Shown here: piece by piece, positions 17,211 to 26,701 of the stretch
Layout of the letters: each line of letters begins with the position of its first letter
How positions within the stretch are numbered: position 1 is the first letter of the stretch
Assembly (NCBI RefSeq): GCF_001277175.1
Contig: NZ_CP012257.1
Span: 2,232,001 to 2,296,000 of the forward strand
Length of the DNA stretch: 64,000 bases
DNA from: Cronobacter universalis NCTC 9529
GTDB lineage: Bacteria > Pseudomonadota > Gammaproteobacteria > Enterobacterales > Enterobacteriaceae
Reading direction: 5' to 3'
The notes under the pieces: generated by a model
Databases searched by the model: none
Seen by the model: only the letters and a program-made list of their open reading frames with translations
Told to the model about the DNA's origin: nothing
Program-made: the position numbers and the translations under genes

Positions 17211-17244
17211 CGTTTTCTACTCCATTCTGGGTAAAACTCTTCCT

Positions 17245-17261
17245 GCGCTAATCATTAGCGC
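17245..17261. other. Perfect palindrome in the ynfE leader
   Basis: GCGCTAAT-C-ATTAGCGC is an exact 8+1+8 palindrome between the predicted promoter and the start of ynfE. It could be an operator near the transcription start or an RNA hairpin. I do not recognise the binding protein. Confidence 0.6.
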
Positions 17262-17328
17262 TCTAACCGTCTGAGTGTTTTACCTCATGGTCGCCCGGTC
17301 TCTTCAGCGGCCCGCCAGGGAGCGCGTT

Positions 17329-19761
17329 ATGTCACAATCACAAGAGGGCGTCAGCCGTCGTCATTTTCTCACCGCCACATCGCTGGGCGGCCTGGCGCTG
17401 GCGGCGGGCGGCGTCACGCTGCCTTTCGGTTTCAGCCGCATCGCCGCCGCCGTCGGCACGTCCGTTAACCCGCCTGAAGATAAAGTCGTCTGGGGCGCCT
17501 GCTCGGTAAACTGCGGCAGCCGCTGCGCGCTGCGCCTGCATGTGCGCGACGATACCGTCTGGCGCGTCGAAACCGACAATACGGGCCTCGATACGTATGG
17601 CGATCATCAGGTGCGCGCCTGCCTGCGCGGGCGATCGATCCGTCGGCGTATCAATCACCCTGACCGCCTGAACTACCCGATGAAGCGCGTCGGCAAGCGC
17701 GGCGAAGGGAAATTTGCGCGCGTCAGCTGGGACGAAGCGCTGGATACCATCACCAATAGCCTGAAGAAAACCATCGCGCGGTACGGTAATGAAGCCGTGT
17801 ATATCAACTACACCTCCGGCGTCGTGGGCGGCAATATCACCCGCTCCTCGCCTTACGCCTCGCTGGTGGCGCGGCTGATGAACTGCTACGGCGGGTTTCT
17901 CAGCCATTACGGCACCTACAGCACCGCGCAAATCGCGGCTGCCATGCCCTACACCTACGGCTCCAACGAGGGCAACAGCACGTCGGATATCGTTAACAGC
18001 AAGCTGGTGGTAATGTTCGGCAACAACCCGGCGGAAACCCGCATGAGCGGCGGCGGGATCACGTATCACCTTGAACAGGCCCGCGAGCGGTCCAGGGCGC
18101 GCATGATAGTTATCGATCCGCGCTACACCGATACCGCCGCCGGGCGTGAAGATGAATGGATCCCGATCCGCCCCGGCACCGACGCCGCGCTGGTTTCCGC
18201 GCTCGCGTGGGTGATGATCGGTGAAGATTTAGTCGATCAACCCTTTCTCGATCGTTACTGCGTGGGCTATGACGAGAAAACGCTCCCGGCAGGCGCGCCC
18301 GCGAACGGCCACTACAAAGCGTATATTCTCGGCGAGGGCGAGGACGGCGTCGCCAAAACCCCCGCCTGGGCGGCGCGCATCACGGGTATCCCGCAAGAAC
18401 GGATCGTAAAGCTGGCCCGTGAAATCGCGGGCGCCAGACCGGCGTATATCTGCCAGGGCTGGGGGCCGCAGCGTCAGGCCAACGGCGAGCTGACGTCGCG
18501 CGCCATCGCGATGCTGCCGATCCTCACCGGCAATGTCGGCATTCACGGCGGCAACAGCGGCGCGCGTGAATCAACGTACACCATCACCATTGAGCGTATG
18601 CCGGTACTGGAAAACCCGGTGAAAACGCAGATCTCCTGCTTCAGCTGGACCGACGCCATCGCCCGCGGCCCGCAGATGACCGCGCTCGCCGACGGCGTGC
18701 GGGGTAAAGAAAAGCTCGACGTGCCCATCAAGTTCATCTGGAATTACGCGGGCAACACCCTCATCAATCAGCATTCCGATATCAACCGCACGCATGAAAT
18801 TTTGCAGGACGACACCCGGTGCGAAACCATCGTGGTGATTGAAAATTTCATGACCTCATCAGCGCGCTACGCCGACATCCTCCTGCCGGACTTAATGACC
18901 GTTGAGCAGGAGGACATCATCCCCAACGACTACGCGGGCAACATGGGCTATCTGATCTTCACCCAGCCCGCCACCTCCGCGAAATTCGAGCGCAGGCCGA
19001 TTTACTGGATCATGAGCGAAGTGGCGAAGCGCCTGGGGCCGGACGTTTACCAGCGCTTTACCGAAGGGCGCACCCAGGCGCAGTGGCTGCAATACCTGTA
19101 TGCGAAAATGCGCGCCCGCGATCCGCAACTGCCCGACTATGAGGCGCTCAAGCAGCAGGGCATCTACAAGCGCCAGGATCCGGCCGGGCATTACGTGGCC
19201 TATCAAGACTTTCGCGACGATCCCGACGCGCATCCGCTGAAAACCCCTTCCGGCAAAATCGAGATCTACTCCGCCGCCCTTGCCCGCATCGCGCAAACCT
19301 GGCGGCTGCGCGAGGATGAAACCATCAGCCCCCTGCCCGTTTACGCCTCCACGTTTGAAGGCTGGGATTCTCCGGCGCGTCGCGACTACCCGCTGCAACT
19401 CTTCGGCTTCCACTACAAAGCGCGCACCCACTCCACCTACGGCAACATCGACGTATTACAGGCGGCCTGCCGTCAGGAAGTCTGGATCAACCCCATCGAC
19501 GCCCGCGCACGCGGCATCGAAAACGGCGATCGGGTGCGCGTGTTTAACGCCCGCGGCGAGGTGCGGCTGGAGGCGAAAGTGACGCCGCGCATCATGCCGG
19601 GCGTGAGCGCCATGGGCCAGGGCGCGTGGCACCACGCCGATATGCACGGCGACCGCGTCGATCATGGCGGCTGCGTCAATGTTCTGACGACGCAGCGCCC
19701 GTCGCCGCTCGCCAAAGGCAACCCGCAGCACACCAATCTGGTGCAGATAGCGAAAATCTGA
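17329..19761 (+). CDS. ynfE: YnfE, Tat-exported DMSO/selenate reductase catalytic subunit (first copy)
   Basis: This 810-residue molybdoenzyme of the DMSO reductase family has a Tat signal (SRRHFLTATSLGGLALAAGG), a [4Fe-4S] motif CSVNCGSRC near residue 58 with a further cysteine in VRACLRGRS, and bis-MGD binding blocks. The serine in YGTYSTAQI is the likely molybdenum ligand by analogy with DmsA. In E. coli YnfE is linked to selenate reduction. ATG 17329 is chosen for the SD AGGGAG and for the start MSQSQEGVSRR; earlier codons are leader. It heads ynfEFGH-dmsD and is followed after 68 bases by its close paralogue ynfF. Confidence 0.96.
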   Translation: MSQSQEGVSRRHFLTATSLGGLALAAGGVTLPFGFSRIAAAVGTSVNPPEDKVVWGACSVNCGSRCALRLHVRDDTVWRVETDNTGLDTYGDHQVRACLRGRSIRRRINHPDRLNYPMKRVGKRGEGKFARVSWDEALDTITNSLKKTIARYGNEAVYINYTSGVVGGNITRSSPYASLVARLMNCYGGFLSHYGTYSTAQIAAAMPYTYGSNEGNSTSDIVNSKLVVMFGNNPAETRMSGGGITYHLEQARERSRARMIVIDPRYTDTAAGREDEWIPIRPGTDAALVSALAWVMIGEDLVDQPFLDRYCVGYDEKTLPAGAPANGHYKAYILGEGEDGVAKTPAWAARITGIPQERIVKLAREIAGARPAYICQGWGPQRQANGELTSRAIAMLPILTGNVGIHGGNSGARESTYTITIERMPVLENPVKTQISCFSWTDAIARGPQMTALADGVRGKEKLDVPIKFIWNYAGNTLINQHSDINRTHEILQDDTRCETIVVIENFMTSSARYADILLPDLMTVEQEDIIPNDYAGNMGYLIFTQPATSAKFERRPIYWIMSEVAKRLGPDVYQRFTEGRTQAQWLQYLYAKMRARDPQLPDYEALKQQGIYKRQDPAGHYVAYQDFRDDPDAHPLKTPSGKIEIYSAALARIAQTWRLREDETISPLPVYASTFEGWDSPARRDYPLQLFGFHYKARTHSTYGNIDVLQAACRQEVWINPIDARARGIENGDRVRVFNARGEVRLEAKVTPRIMPGVSAMGQGAWHHADMHGDRVDHGGCVNVLTTQRPSPLAKGNPQHTNLVQIAKI

Positions 19762-19804
19762 CGCGGGCTGACGCAAAAATCATAACCATCAGAAAGCACA
19801 TTGA

Positions 19805-19820
19805 GTCTCCGTTTGGAGAC
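19805..19820 (+). other. Small hairpin before the ynfF ribosome site
   Basis: GTCTCC-GTTT-GGAGAC sits in the ynfE-ynfF gap, ending just before the SD AAGGAG. It may tune translation or RNA decay between the paralogues. Confidence 0.45.
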
Positions 19821-19832
19821 AAGGAGTGAGTG

Positions 19833-22265
19833 ATGTCAAATAACGATAGTCCTGTCGGGATCAGCCGCCGCACGCTGGTGAAATCCACCGCGCTGGGCGG
19901 TCTGGCGCTGGCGGCAGGCGGCGTCTCCCTGCCCTTCGGGTTCCGGCCTGCGGCGGCCGCGGTGGGACGCGCCATTGCGCCCGATGAGCGCGTCGTCTGG
20001 AGCGCCTGCACCGTCAACTGCGGCAGCCGCTGCCCGCTGCGTATGCATGTGGTGAATGGCGAAATCCGCTATGTCGAAACCGATAACACGGGTACCGACG
20101 ACTACGACGGGCTGCACCAGGTGCGCGCCTGCCTGCGCGGGCGCTCCATGCGACGACGCGTCTACAACCCGGACCGCCTGAAATACCCGATGAAGCGCGT
20201 CGGCAAACGCGGCGAAGGCAAATTCGCGCGCATCAGCTGGGAAGAGGCGCTGGATACCATCGCCCAGGGCATGAAGCGCATCATCAGCGAATATGGCAAC
20301 GAGGCGATTTATCTCAACTACGGCACCGGCACGCTGGGCGGGACGATGACCCGCTCCTGGCCGCCGGGGAAAACGCTGATTGCCCGGCTGATGAACTGCT
20401 GCGGCGGCTATCTTAATCATTACGGCGACTACTCCAGCGCGCAGATCGCAGCCGGCCTGAACTACACCTACGGCGGCTGGGCCGACGGGAACAGCCCGTC
20501 CGATATTGCAAACAGCAAGCTGGTGGTGCTGTTTGGCAATAACCCTGGCGAAACCCGCATGAGCGGCGGCGGCGTGACGTACTACCTTGAGCAGGCGCGC
20601 GCGAAATCGCAGGCGCGGATGATAGTCATCGATCCGCGCTATACCGACACCGCCGCCGGACGCGAGGATGAGTGGATCCCGATCCGTCCCGGCACCGACG
20701 CCGCGCTGGTCGCCGCGATCGCCTGGGTGTTAATCACCGAAAACTATGTCGATCAGCCGTTTCTGGATAACTACTGCGTCGGCTACGACGAGAAAACCCT
20801 GCCGCCCGGCGCGCCTGCCAATGGCCACTATAAAGCCTATATTCTCGGCGACGGGCCGGATGGCACCGCCAAAACGCCCGCCTGGGCCGCGCCCATCACC
20901 GGCATTCCCGAGGCGCGCATTATCAAACTCGCCCGCGAAATCGGCGAGGCGAAACCGGCGTTTATCGCGCAGGGCTGGGGGCCGCAACGCCATTCCAACG
21001 GCGAACTGGCCTGCCGCGCGATAGCGATGCTCCCCATCCTCACGGGGAACGTCGGCATTCCCGGCGGCAACAGCGGCGCGCGCGAAGGATCGTTCGCGCT
21101 CCCCTTCGAGCGGATGCCGACGCTTCAAAACCCGGTTGAGACCAGCATCTCGATGTTCACCTGGACCGACACCATTGAGCGTGGCCCGTCGATGACCGCC
21201 ACCGCCGACGGCGTGCGCGGCAAAGAGAAACTCGACGTGCCGATTAAGATGATCTGGAACTACGCCGGTAACTGTCTTATCAACCAGCACTCGCACATTA
21301 ACCGCACCCATGACATTTTGCAGGATGACAAAAAGTGCGAGCTGATTGTGGTGATCGACTGCCATATGACCGCCTCGGCGCGCTATGCCGATATCCTGCT
21401 GCCGGACTGCACCGCCTCTGAGCAGATGGATTTCGCGCTCGACGCCTCCTGCGGCAACATGGCCTACGTCATCTTTGCTGACCAGGCGATTGCGCCGCGC
21501 TTTGAGTGCCGCACTATCTATGACATTACCAGCGCCCTCGCGGCGCGCATGGGCGTCGGCGATCAATTCACCGAAGGCCGCACCCAGGAAGGCTGGCTGC
21601 GGCATCTTTACGCGCAGTCGCAACGCGCGATCCCGGAACTGCCGGATTTCGACACCTTCCTCAAGCAGGGCATTTTTAAGCTTCGCGATCCGCAGGGCCA
21701 TCACGTCGCTTATCAGGCTTTCCGTGAAAACCCGGCCGCGAATCCGCTTGCCACGCCCTCCGGTAAAATCGAGATCTACTCCCCGGCGCTTGCCGATATC
21801 GCAGCAAACTGGCAGCTGCCGGAAGGCGATGTCATCCACCCTCTGCCCGTCTACAGCCCCGGTTTTGAACAGGCAAGCGATCCGCTGCGCGCGCAGTATC
21901 CGCTCCAGCTCACCGGTTTTCACTACAAATCCCGCACCCACTCGACTTACGGCAACGTGGACGTTTTACAGGCCGCGTGTCGCCAGCAGATCTGGATCAA
22001 CCCGCAGGATGCGCAGGCGCGCGGCATCAACGACGGCGACCCGGTGCGGGTCTGGAACGCACGCGGCGAAGCGCGCATCGAGGCGAAAGTGACGCCGCGC
22101 ATTATGCCGGGCGTCGTGGCGCTGGGCGAAGGCGCGTGGTACCAGCCTGACGCGCAGGGCATCGACCACGCCGGTTCCATTAATGTTCTGACCACGCAAC
22201 GGCCGTCGCCGCTGGCGAAAGGCAATCCGTCGCACAGTAATTTGGTTCAGCTTGCCAGGGTTTAA
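19833..22265 (+). CDS. ynfF: YnfF, Tat-exported DMSO/selenate reductase catalytic subunit (second copy)
   Basis: This 810-residue paralogue of YnfE has a Tat signal (SRRTLVKSTALGGLALAAGG), the cluster motif CTVNCGSRCPLR, and the molybdenum-ligand region HYGDYSSAQIA, where the serine is conserved. Sequence is closer to E. coli DmsA/YnfF than YnfE is, for example NYGTGTLGGTMTRSW. ATG 19833 has the better SD spacing (GGAG plus 6) than GTG 19830. The two copies are the same length and share long identical stretches in the middle, including the DPRYTDTAAGREDEW and CVGYDEKTLP blocks, suggesting tandem duplication followed by conversion. Confidence 0.96.
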   Translation: MSNNDSPVGISRRTLVKSTALGGLALAAGGVSLPFGFRPAAAAVGRAIAPDERVVWSACTVNCGSRCPLRMHVVNGEIRYVETDNTGTDDYDGLHQVRACLRGRSMRRRVYNPDRLKYPMKRVGKRGEGKFARISWEEALDTIAQGMKRIISEYGNEAIYLNYGTGTLGGTMTRSWPPGKTLIARLMNCCGGYLNHYGDYSSAQIAAGLNYTYGGWADGNSPSDIANSKLVVLFGNNPGETRMSGGGVTYYLEQARAKSQARMIVIDPRYTDTAAGREDEWIPIRPGTDAALVAAIAWVLITENYVDQPFLDNYCVGYDEKTLPPGAPANGHYKAYILGDGPDGTAKTPAWAAPITGIPEARIIKLAREIGEAKPAFIAQGWGPQRHSNGELACRAIAMLPILTGNVGIPGGNSGAREGSFALPFERMPTLQNPVETSISMFTWTDTIERGPSMTATADGVRGKEKLDVPIKMIWNYAGNCLINQHSHINRTHDILQDDKKCELIVVIDCHMTASARYADILLPDCTASEQMDFALDASCGNMAYVIFADQAIAPRFECRTIYDITSALAARMGVGDQFTEGRTQEGWLRHLYAQSQRAIPELPDFDTFLKQGIFKLRDPQGHHVAYQAFRENPAANPLATPSGKIEIYSPALADIAANWQLPEGDVIHPLPVYSPGFEQASDPLRAQYPLQLTGFHYKSRTHSTYGNVDVLQAACRQQIWINPQDAQARGINDGDPVRVWNARGEARIEAKVTPRIMPGVVALGEGAWYQPDAQGIDHAGSINVLTTQRPSPLAKGNPSHSNLVQLARV

Positions 22266-22274
22266 GGAGTCCTG

Positions 22275-22892
22275 ATGACCACACAATATGGCTTTTATAT
22301 CGATTCCAGCCGCTGCACCGGGTGTAAAACCTGCGAGCTGGCGTGCAAGGATTACAAAGATCTCACCCCGGACGTCAGCTTTCGCCGCATCTATGAATAC
22401 GCGGGCGGCGACTGGCAGGAGGATAACGGCGTCTGGCAGCAAAACGTCTTCGCTTACTATCTCTCGATTGCGTGCAACCATTGTGAAGATCCCGCCTGCA
22501 CCAAAGTGTGCCCGAGCGGCGCGATGCACAAGCGCGAGGACGGCTTTGTGGTGGTGAATGAAGACGTCTGCATTGGCTGTCGCTACTGCCATATGGCCTG
22601 CCCGTACGGCGCGCCGCAGTACAACGCCGCCAAAGGGCATATGACTAAATGCGACGGCTGCTATGAACGCCTCGCTGAGGGCAAAAAACCGATTTGCGTC
22701 GAATCCTGCCCGCTGCGCGCGCTGGATATGGCGCCGATTGACGAACTGCGTAAAAAGTACGGCTCGCTGGCGCAGGTCGCGCCGCTGCCCGCCGCGCGCT
22801 TCACCCGCCCGAATATCGTGATTAAACCCAACGCAAACAGCCGCCCGACCGGTGACACCACCGGCAAACTGGCGAATCCGAAGGAGGTCTGA
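22275..22892 (+). CDS. ynfG: YnfG, iron-sulfur electron-transfer subunit (DmsB-like)
   Basis: This 205-residue protein carries four ferredoxin-type [4Fe-4S] motifs: CTGCKTCELAC (about 15-25), CNHCEDPACTKVCP, CIGCRYCHMACP and CDGCYERLAEG...CVESCP. It passes electrons from the membrane anchor YnfH to YnfE or YnfF on the outer face of the inner membrane, riding with the Tat-exported partner because it has no signal of its own. It is closely spaced with ynfF (9 bases) and ynfH (1 base), so the three are one message. Confidence 0.97.
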   Translation: MTTQYGFYIDSSRCTGCKTCELACKDYKDLTPDVSFRRIYEYAGGDWQEDNGVWQQNVFAYYLSIACNHCEDPACTKVCPSGAMHKREDGFVVVNEDVCIGCRYCHMACPYGAPQYNAAKGHMTKCDGCYERLAEGKKPICVESCPLRALDMAPIDELRKKYGSLAQVAPLPAARFTRPNIVIKPNANSRPTGDTTGKLANPKEV

Positions 22893-22893
22893 A

Positions 22894-23742
22894 ATGGGAA
22901 GCGGATGGCATGAATGGCCGCTGGTGTTATTCACCGTGCTCGGCCAGTGCGTGGCGGGCGGGCTTATCGTCACCGGGCTGGCGTGGTTAACAGGCACAGA
23001 GGATGAACGCACGCGCATTGTGCGCGCCATGTTTTTTCTGTGGGTCTTAATGGGTATCGCGTTTATCGCCTCGGTGATGCATCTCGGCTCGCCGCTGCGC
23101 GCGTTCAATTCCCTGAACCGCCTCGGGCACTCGCCGCTCAGTAATGAAATCGCCAGCGGATCGCTCTTTTTCGCGGTCGGCGGGTTGTGGTGGCTGGTGG
23201 CGGCGCTCGGGAAAATGCCGCAGACGCTCGGGAAAATCTGGCTCAGCGTGGCGATGGCGCTCGGCGTGCTGTTTATCTTCGCGATGACCCGCGTGTATCA
23301 GATAGACACCGTGCCCACCTGGCATAACGGCTATACCACGCTCGGCTTTTTCCTGACGGCGTTTCTCGGCGGGCCGCTGCTCGGCGCGCTCCTTCTGGCC
23401 GTCGCGGGCGTCGCTGCCCCGCGGGCCTTCGCGGTGGCGTGCGTGCTCGCGCTGGCGGTAAGCCTGGCGGCGACGCTGATGCAGAGCGCGAGCCTTGCGG
23501 GCATTCACAGCTCCGTCCAACAGGCGAGCGCCCTGCTGCCGGATTACGGTTTCTGGCAGGCGTGGCGCATGGCGCTGCTGGCGCTTGGCATCGGCTGCTG
23601 GCTCTGCCCGCTGGCGCGCCGCGTTCCGCCGCGCCCGTGGGGGCTGGCGGCGGGGTTTGCGCTGGTGCTGGCAGGCGAACTTATCGGTCGCGGCCTCTTT
23701 TATGGGCTGCACATGACGGTTGGCATGGCCGTTGCGGGATAA
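22894..23742 (+). CDS. ynfH: YnfH, DmsC-like membrane anchor subunit
   Basis: This 282-residue protein has eight hydrophobic segments and begins MGSGWHEWPLVLFTVLGQC. It is the quinol-oxidising anchor of the reductase. The DmsC-family blocks HLGSPLRAFNSLNRLGHSPLS and FAMTRVYQIDTVPTW are present. ATG 22894 is chosen because AAGGAGGTCTGAA precedes it; the in-frame frame from 22852 overlaps ynfG. A strong hairpin follows the stop. Confidence 0.95.
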   Translation: MGSGWHEWPLVLFTVLGQCVAGGLIVTGLAWLTGTEDERTRIVRAMFFLWVLMGIAFIASVMHLGSPLRAFNSLNRLGHSPLSNEIASGSLFFAVGGLWWLVAALGKMPQTLGKIWLSVAMALGVLFIFAMTRVYQIDTVPTWHNGYTTLGFFLTAFLGGPLLGALLLAVAGVAAPRAFAVACVLALAVSLAATLMQSASLAGIHSSVQQASALLPDYGFWQAWRMALLALGIGCWLCPLARRVPPRPWGLAAGFALVLAGELIGRGLFYGLHMTVGMAVAG

Positions 23743-23745
23743 TCT

Positions 23746-23771
23746 CCGGGCGGCCCCGCCGCCCGGCTTTT
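23746..23771 (+). terminator. Strong terminator or attenuator between ynfH and dmsD
   Basis: CCGGGCGGC, loop CCC, GCCGCCCGG then CTTTT: a perfect 9-bp GC stem followed by a short T-run, inside what is usually one operon. It probably lowers dmsD message relative to ynfEFGH. Confidence 0.75.
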
Positions 23772-23787
23772 ACAGGACAGTGACGCA

Positions 23788-24396
23788 GTGAAAGAAAAAT
23801 TAACGGATATCGCCTGTTGCGCCCGCATTCTGGGCGCGCTCTTTTATTACTCGCCGGAGGCGCCCGAGGCGCACGCTATCGTCGACGCGCTGCGCGCGCC
23901 AGGCTGGGAGCGGGAATGGCCCTGCGCGCTCGATACCGCGCGTATGGCAGGGTTCGTCATGCTGAACACCCATGACGAAACGCTGGCGCAGGCGTGGCAG
24001 CGGCTCTTTATCGGCCCGCACGCGCTGCCCGCGCCGCCGTGGGGATCGGTCTGGCTCGATCGCGAGTCGGTGCTGTTTGGCGACTCCACGCTTGCGTTAC
24101 AGAGCTGGCTGCGTGACAACGCCATCGCTTTTGAAACGCCGCTAAATGAACCCGCGGATCATATCGGTCTGCTGTTGCTGCTGGCCGCCTGGCTTGCGGA
24201 ACAGGGAAAAACCCGCGAGCTGGATGAACTGCTGGCCTGGCATCTGCTGCCGTTCGCGCCGCGCTTTCTGGAGGTCTTCTGCGCGCAGGCTCAGCATCCG
24301 TTTTACGAGGCGCTGGGCGAGCTGACCCGCGCGACGCTTGCCCACTGGCGCAGCGGGCTTCTCATGCCCGTGGCCCAAAAACCGCTCTACCGTTAG
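23788..24396 (+). CDS. dmsD: DmsD, Tat proofreading chaperone for DMSO/selenate reductase
   Basis: This 202-residue TorD/DmsD-family chaperone binds the twin-arginine signal of DmsA/YnfE/YnfF and holds export until the molybdenum cofactor is loaded. The family block PPWGSVWLDRESVLFGDSTL and the hinge region EPADHIGLLLLLAAWL are clear. It starts with GTG 23788 (MKEKLTDIA). It lies downstream of a terminator-like hairpin, and its TAG overlaps by three bases the stop of the convergent ydgC. Confidence 0.95.
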   Translation: MKEKLTDIACCARILGALFYYSPEAPEAHAIVDALRAPGWEREWPCALDTARMAGFVMLNTHDETLAQAWQRLFIGPHALPAPPWGSVWLDRESVLFGDSTLALQSWLRDNAIAFETPLNEPADHIGLLLLLAAWLAEQGKTRELDELLAWHLLPFAPRFLEVFCAQAQHPFYEALGELTRATLAHWRSGLLMPVAQKPLYR

Positions 24397-24728
24397 TGAA
24401 AGCGGCTCCAGAGCGCAATCAGCAGCCAGGCGCTCAGGCACCAGCAGGCCACCGCGCCGCCGAGCGCCAGCGGCACTTTAACCATGCCGCTTAGCACCCA
24501 CAGCGAGGCCAGATAGACAAAGTAAGGAATAATGGCCCACATACCGAAAATCACCGTGGTGCGCAGCGCCTCCACGCCGCGCCCGGTGACGACGATATAG
24601 TGGGCGATCAGCGCAAACGTCGGGAAGAGCGGGATAAGCCCGGCGATGTAATAGTTTTTCGTTTTCGACAGCATCCCTATCAGCACCACGACCGCCGCGC
24701 CGAGCAGCGCTTTTATCAACAGCCCCAT
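24393..24728 (-). CDS. ydgC: YdgC, GlpM-family inner-membrane protein
   Basis: This 111-residue protein has four hydrophobic segments and matches E. coli YdgC: it opens MGLLIKALLGAAVVVLIGML and contains KTKNYYIAGLIPLFPTFALI, IAHYIVVTGRGVEALR and WAIIPYFVYL. Pseudomonas GlpM of this family is linked to alginate production. Function in enterics is unknown. In E. coli ydgC lies elsewhere (near folM and rstA), so its place next to dmsD is a rearrangement. Confidence 0.93.
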   Translation of the reverse strand: MGLLIKALLGAAVVVLIGMLSKTKNYYIAGLIPLFPTFALIAHYIVVTGRGVEALRTTVIFGMWAIIPYFVYLASLWVLSGMVKVPLALGGAVACWCLSAWLLIALWSRFH

Positions 24729-25056
24729 CGTTTTACGTTCCGTCTTCTTGTTTCGGTTTTTTCCGACCCTATCATAACTGCGCGCTATACCGGGATTTTT
24801 TCGTCACAGCCCGGTTGATTGTTACGGTGTCACTTAGCGCCCGCCCCTTTTAAGATAATTCTCTGTCACCCCCATTAAACGAGGCGGGGTAAGGGAAAAT
24901 CGTTAATTGCCGGGGTAAATCATTCGCCGGGTAAAGGTAACGCAATGTGGAATCCTTCCCGCCCGGTTGCTATAGGTCAATACACCCTGCCGACACACGG
25001 CATAACAACAGGCGATCCTCATCGCCATAAAACGTGCACCAGGGAGACAACGCCTC
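24729..25056. other. Regulatory region upstream of the osmU operon
   Basis: This 328-base gap separates divergent ydgC and the transporter genes. An extended -10-like TGCTATAGG (TATAGG at 24971-24976) with a poor -35 (TGGAAT at 24948) resembles stress (sigma-S) promoters and would give an 80-nt leader. A weak SD (GGGAG) precedes 25057. Nothing else was recognised. Confidence 0.35.
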
Positions 25057-25770
25057 ATGCAGAAAGCCTCACTGACTTTACGCGCCATCGGGGCGCTGGC
25101 CGGGCTCGCGGTCGTCATCGGATTGCTGGTCTGGGGCATCGGCCCTCAAACCATCGCCGCCCGCCGCGAAGATCTGCTTTATCTGGGTAAACAGCACCTG
25201 ATTCTGGTGTTCAGCTCTATGGCGCTGGCGCTCGCCGTCGGTATCCCGAGCGGCATTCTGTTAAGCCGCCCGGCCGCGCGCCGCTTCGCGGAATACGCGA
25301 TGCAGATTTTTAATGTCGGCAATACCCTGCCGCCGCTGGCGGTACTGGCGCTGGCGATGGTCGTCGTCGGCATTGGCGATAAACCCGCTATCGTGGCGCT
25401 GTTCCTCGCCTCTCTGCTGCCGATTGTGCGTAACACCTATGCCGGGCTCTGCTCGGTGCCAGGCTCGCTGATTGAAGCGGCTAACGGTATCGGCATGACC
25501 AAAGGCCAGCGGCTGTGGCAGGTGGAGCTGCCGAACGCCTGGCCGGTGATGCTCTCGGGTATCCGCATCGCCACCGCCATTAACGTCGGCACCGCGCCGC
25601 TGGCCTTTCTTATCGGCGCCAGCAGCTTCGGCGAGCTGATTTTCCCCGGCATCTACCTGAACGATTTCCCGACGCTCATACTTGGCGCCGCCGCGACGGC
25701 GTTGTTCGCGCTGATTCTGGATATGGCGCTTGCAGCACTGGGCCGCGTGCTCAGTCCGCATACCGCCTGA
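25057..25770 (+). CDS. OsmY-type permease of the OsmU osmoprotectant ABC transporter
   Basis: This 237-residue protein is a MetI-like permease with about six helices and the EAA loop [22 protein letters not shown]. It begins [19 protein letters not shown]. It corresponds to the permease first in the Salmonella osmU cluster (STM1494, OsmY, not the unrelated periplasmic OsmY of E. coli), which imports glycine betaine and choline-O-sulfate. Together with the second permease at 26702 it forms the membrane channel. It is first in a four-gene operon with 16-, 9- and 0-base gaps or overlap. No gene symbol is given because osmY is ambiguous. Confidence 0.87.
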   Translation: MQKASLTLRAIGALAGLAVVIGLLVWGIGPQTIAARREDLLYLGKQHLILVFSSMALALAVGIPSGILLSRPAARRFAEYAMQIFNVGNTLPPLAVLALAMVVVGIGDKPAIVALFLASLLPIVRNTYAGLCSVPGSLIEAANGIGMTKGQRLWQVELPNAWPVMLSGIRIATAINVGTAPLAFLIGASSFGELIFPGIYLNDFPTLILGAAATALFALILDMALAALGRVLSPHTA

Positions 25771-25786
25771 TGATAAGGAGCTTTCG

Positions 25787-26692
25787 ATGACCCTGCTGAA
25801 TCGCTGGCTGACCATTGCAGCCGCAGGTCTGCTGCTGGCTACAACCGCCGCTCGCGCAGCACCGCTGGTGCTCACCACCAAGAGCTTTACCGAGCAACAT
25901 ATTCTCTCCGCCATGACGGTGCTGTACCTGCAAAAGAAAGGCTTTCAGGTGGAGCCGCGCACCAATATCGCCACGGTGATTTCGCGCAACGCCATGATCA
26001 ACAAACAGGTGGACATGACCTGGGAGTACACCGGCACCTCGCTCATTATCTTCAACCATATCAACAAGCGGATGACGCCCGAGGAAACCTATAACACGGT
26101 GAAAAAGCTCGACGCGAAGCTCGGGCTGGTGTGGCTGAAACCCGCCAGCATGAACAACACCTATGCATTCGCGATGCAGCGCAAACGCGCCGAAGAGGAG
26201 CATATTTCGACGATGTCGCAACTGGCGGAGAAAATCGAACAGGTGCGCAAAACCGACCCGGATAACAACTGGATGCTGGCGCTCGACCTGGAGTTTTACG
26301 GGCGCAGCGACGGCATGAAGCCGCTGCAACAGGCGTACAACATGCCGCTCGACCGCCCGCAGATCCGCCAGATGGACCCGGGGCTGGTCTATAACGCCAT
26401 CCGCGACGGCTTTGTGGACGCAGGCCTGGTCTACGCCACCGACGGGCGCGTGAAAGGCTTCGATCTAAAAGTGCTGGAGGATGATAAGGGCTTTTTCCCG
26501 AGCTACGCCGTTACGCCGGTCGTGCGCAAGGATACGCTGGCGGCGAATCCGGGGCTTGAGGAGGCGCTGAATACGATCTCCGGCCTGATGGACAACGAGA
26601 CCATCACCACGCTTAACGCGAAGGTGGATATCGATCACCAGACGCCGCAGCAGGTCGCCCGCGACTTCCTGCGCGACAAAGGTCTGCTTTAA
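25787..26692 (+). CDS. osmX: OsmX-type periplasmic binding protein of the OsmU transporter
   Basis: This 301-residue protein has a signal peptide ([24 protein letters not shown]) and belongs to the OpuAC/YehZ-type glycine-betaine-binding family, with [21 protein letters not shown] at the mature N-terminus and [11 protein letters not shown] and [20 protein letters not shown] later. ATG 25787 follows SD AAGGAG; the longer in-frame start at 25730 overlaps the permease and lacks a signal. It delivers osmoprotectants to the paired permeases. Confidence 0.92.
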   Translation: MTLLNRWLTIAAAGLLLATTAARAAPLVLTTKSFTEQHILSAMTVLYLQKKGFQVEPRTNIATVISRNAMINKQVDMTWEYTGTSLIIFNHINKRMTPEETYNTVKKLDAKLGLVWLKPASMNNTYAFAMQRKRAEEEHISTMSQLAEKIEQVRKTDPDNNWMLALDLEFYGRSDGMKPLQQAYNMPLDRPQIRQMDPGLVYNAIRDGFVDAGLVYATDGRVKGFDLKVLEDDKGFFPSYAVTPVVRKDTLAANPGLEEALNTISGLMDNETITTLNAKVDIDHQTPQQVARDFLRDKGLL

Positions 26693-26701
26693 GGAGGGAT
26701 G

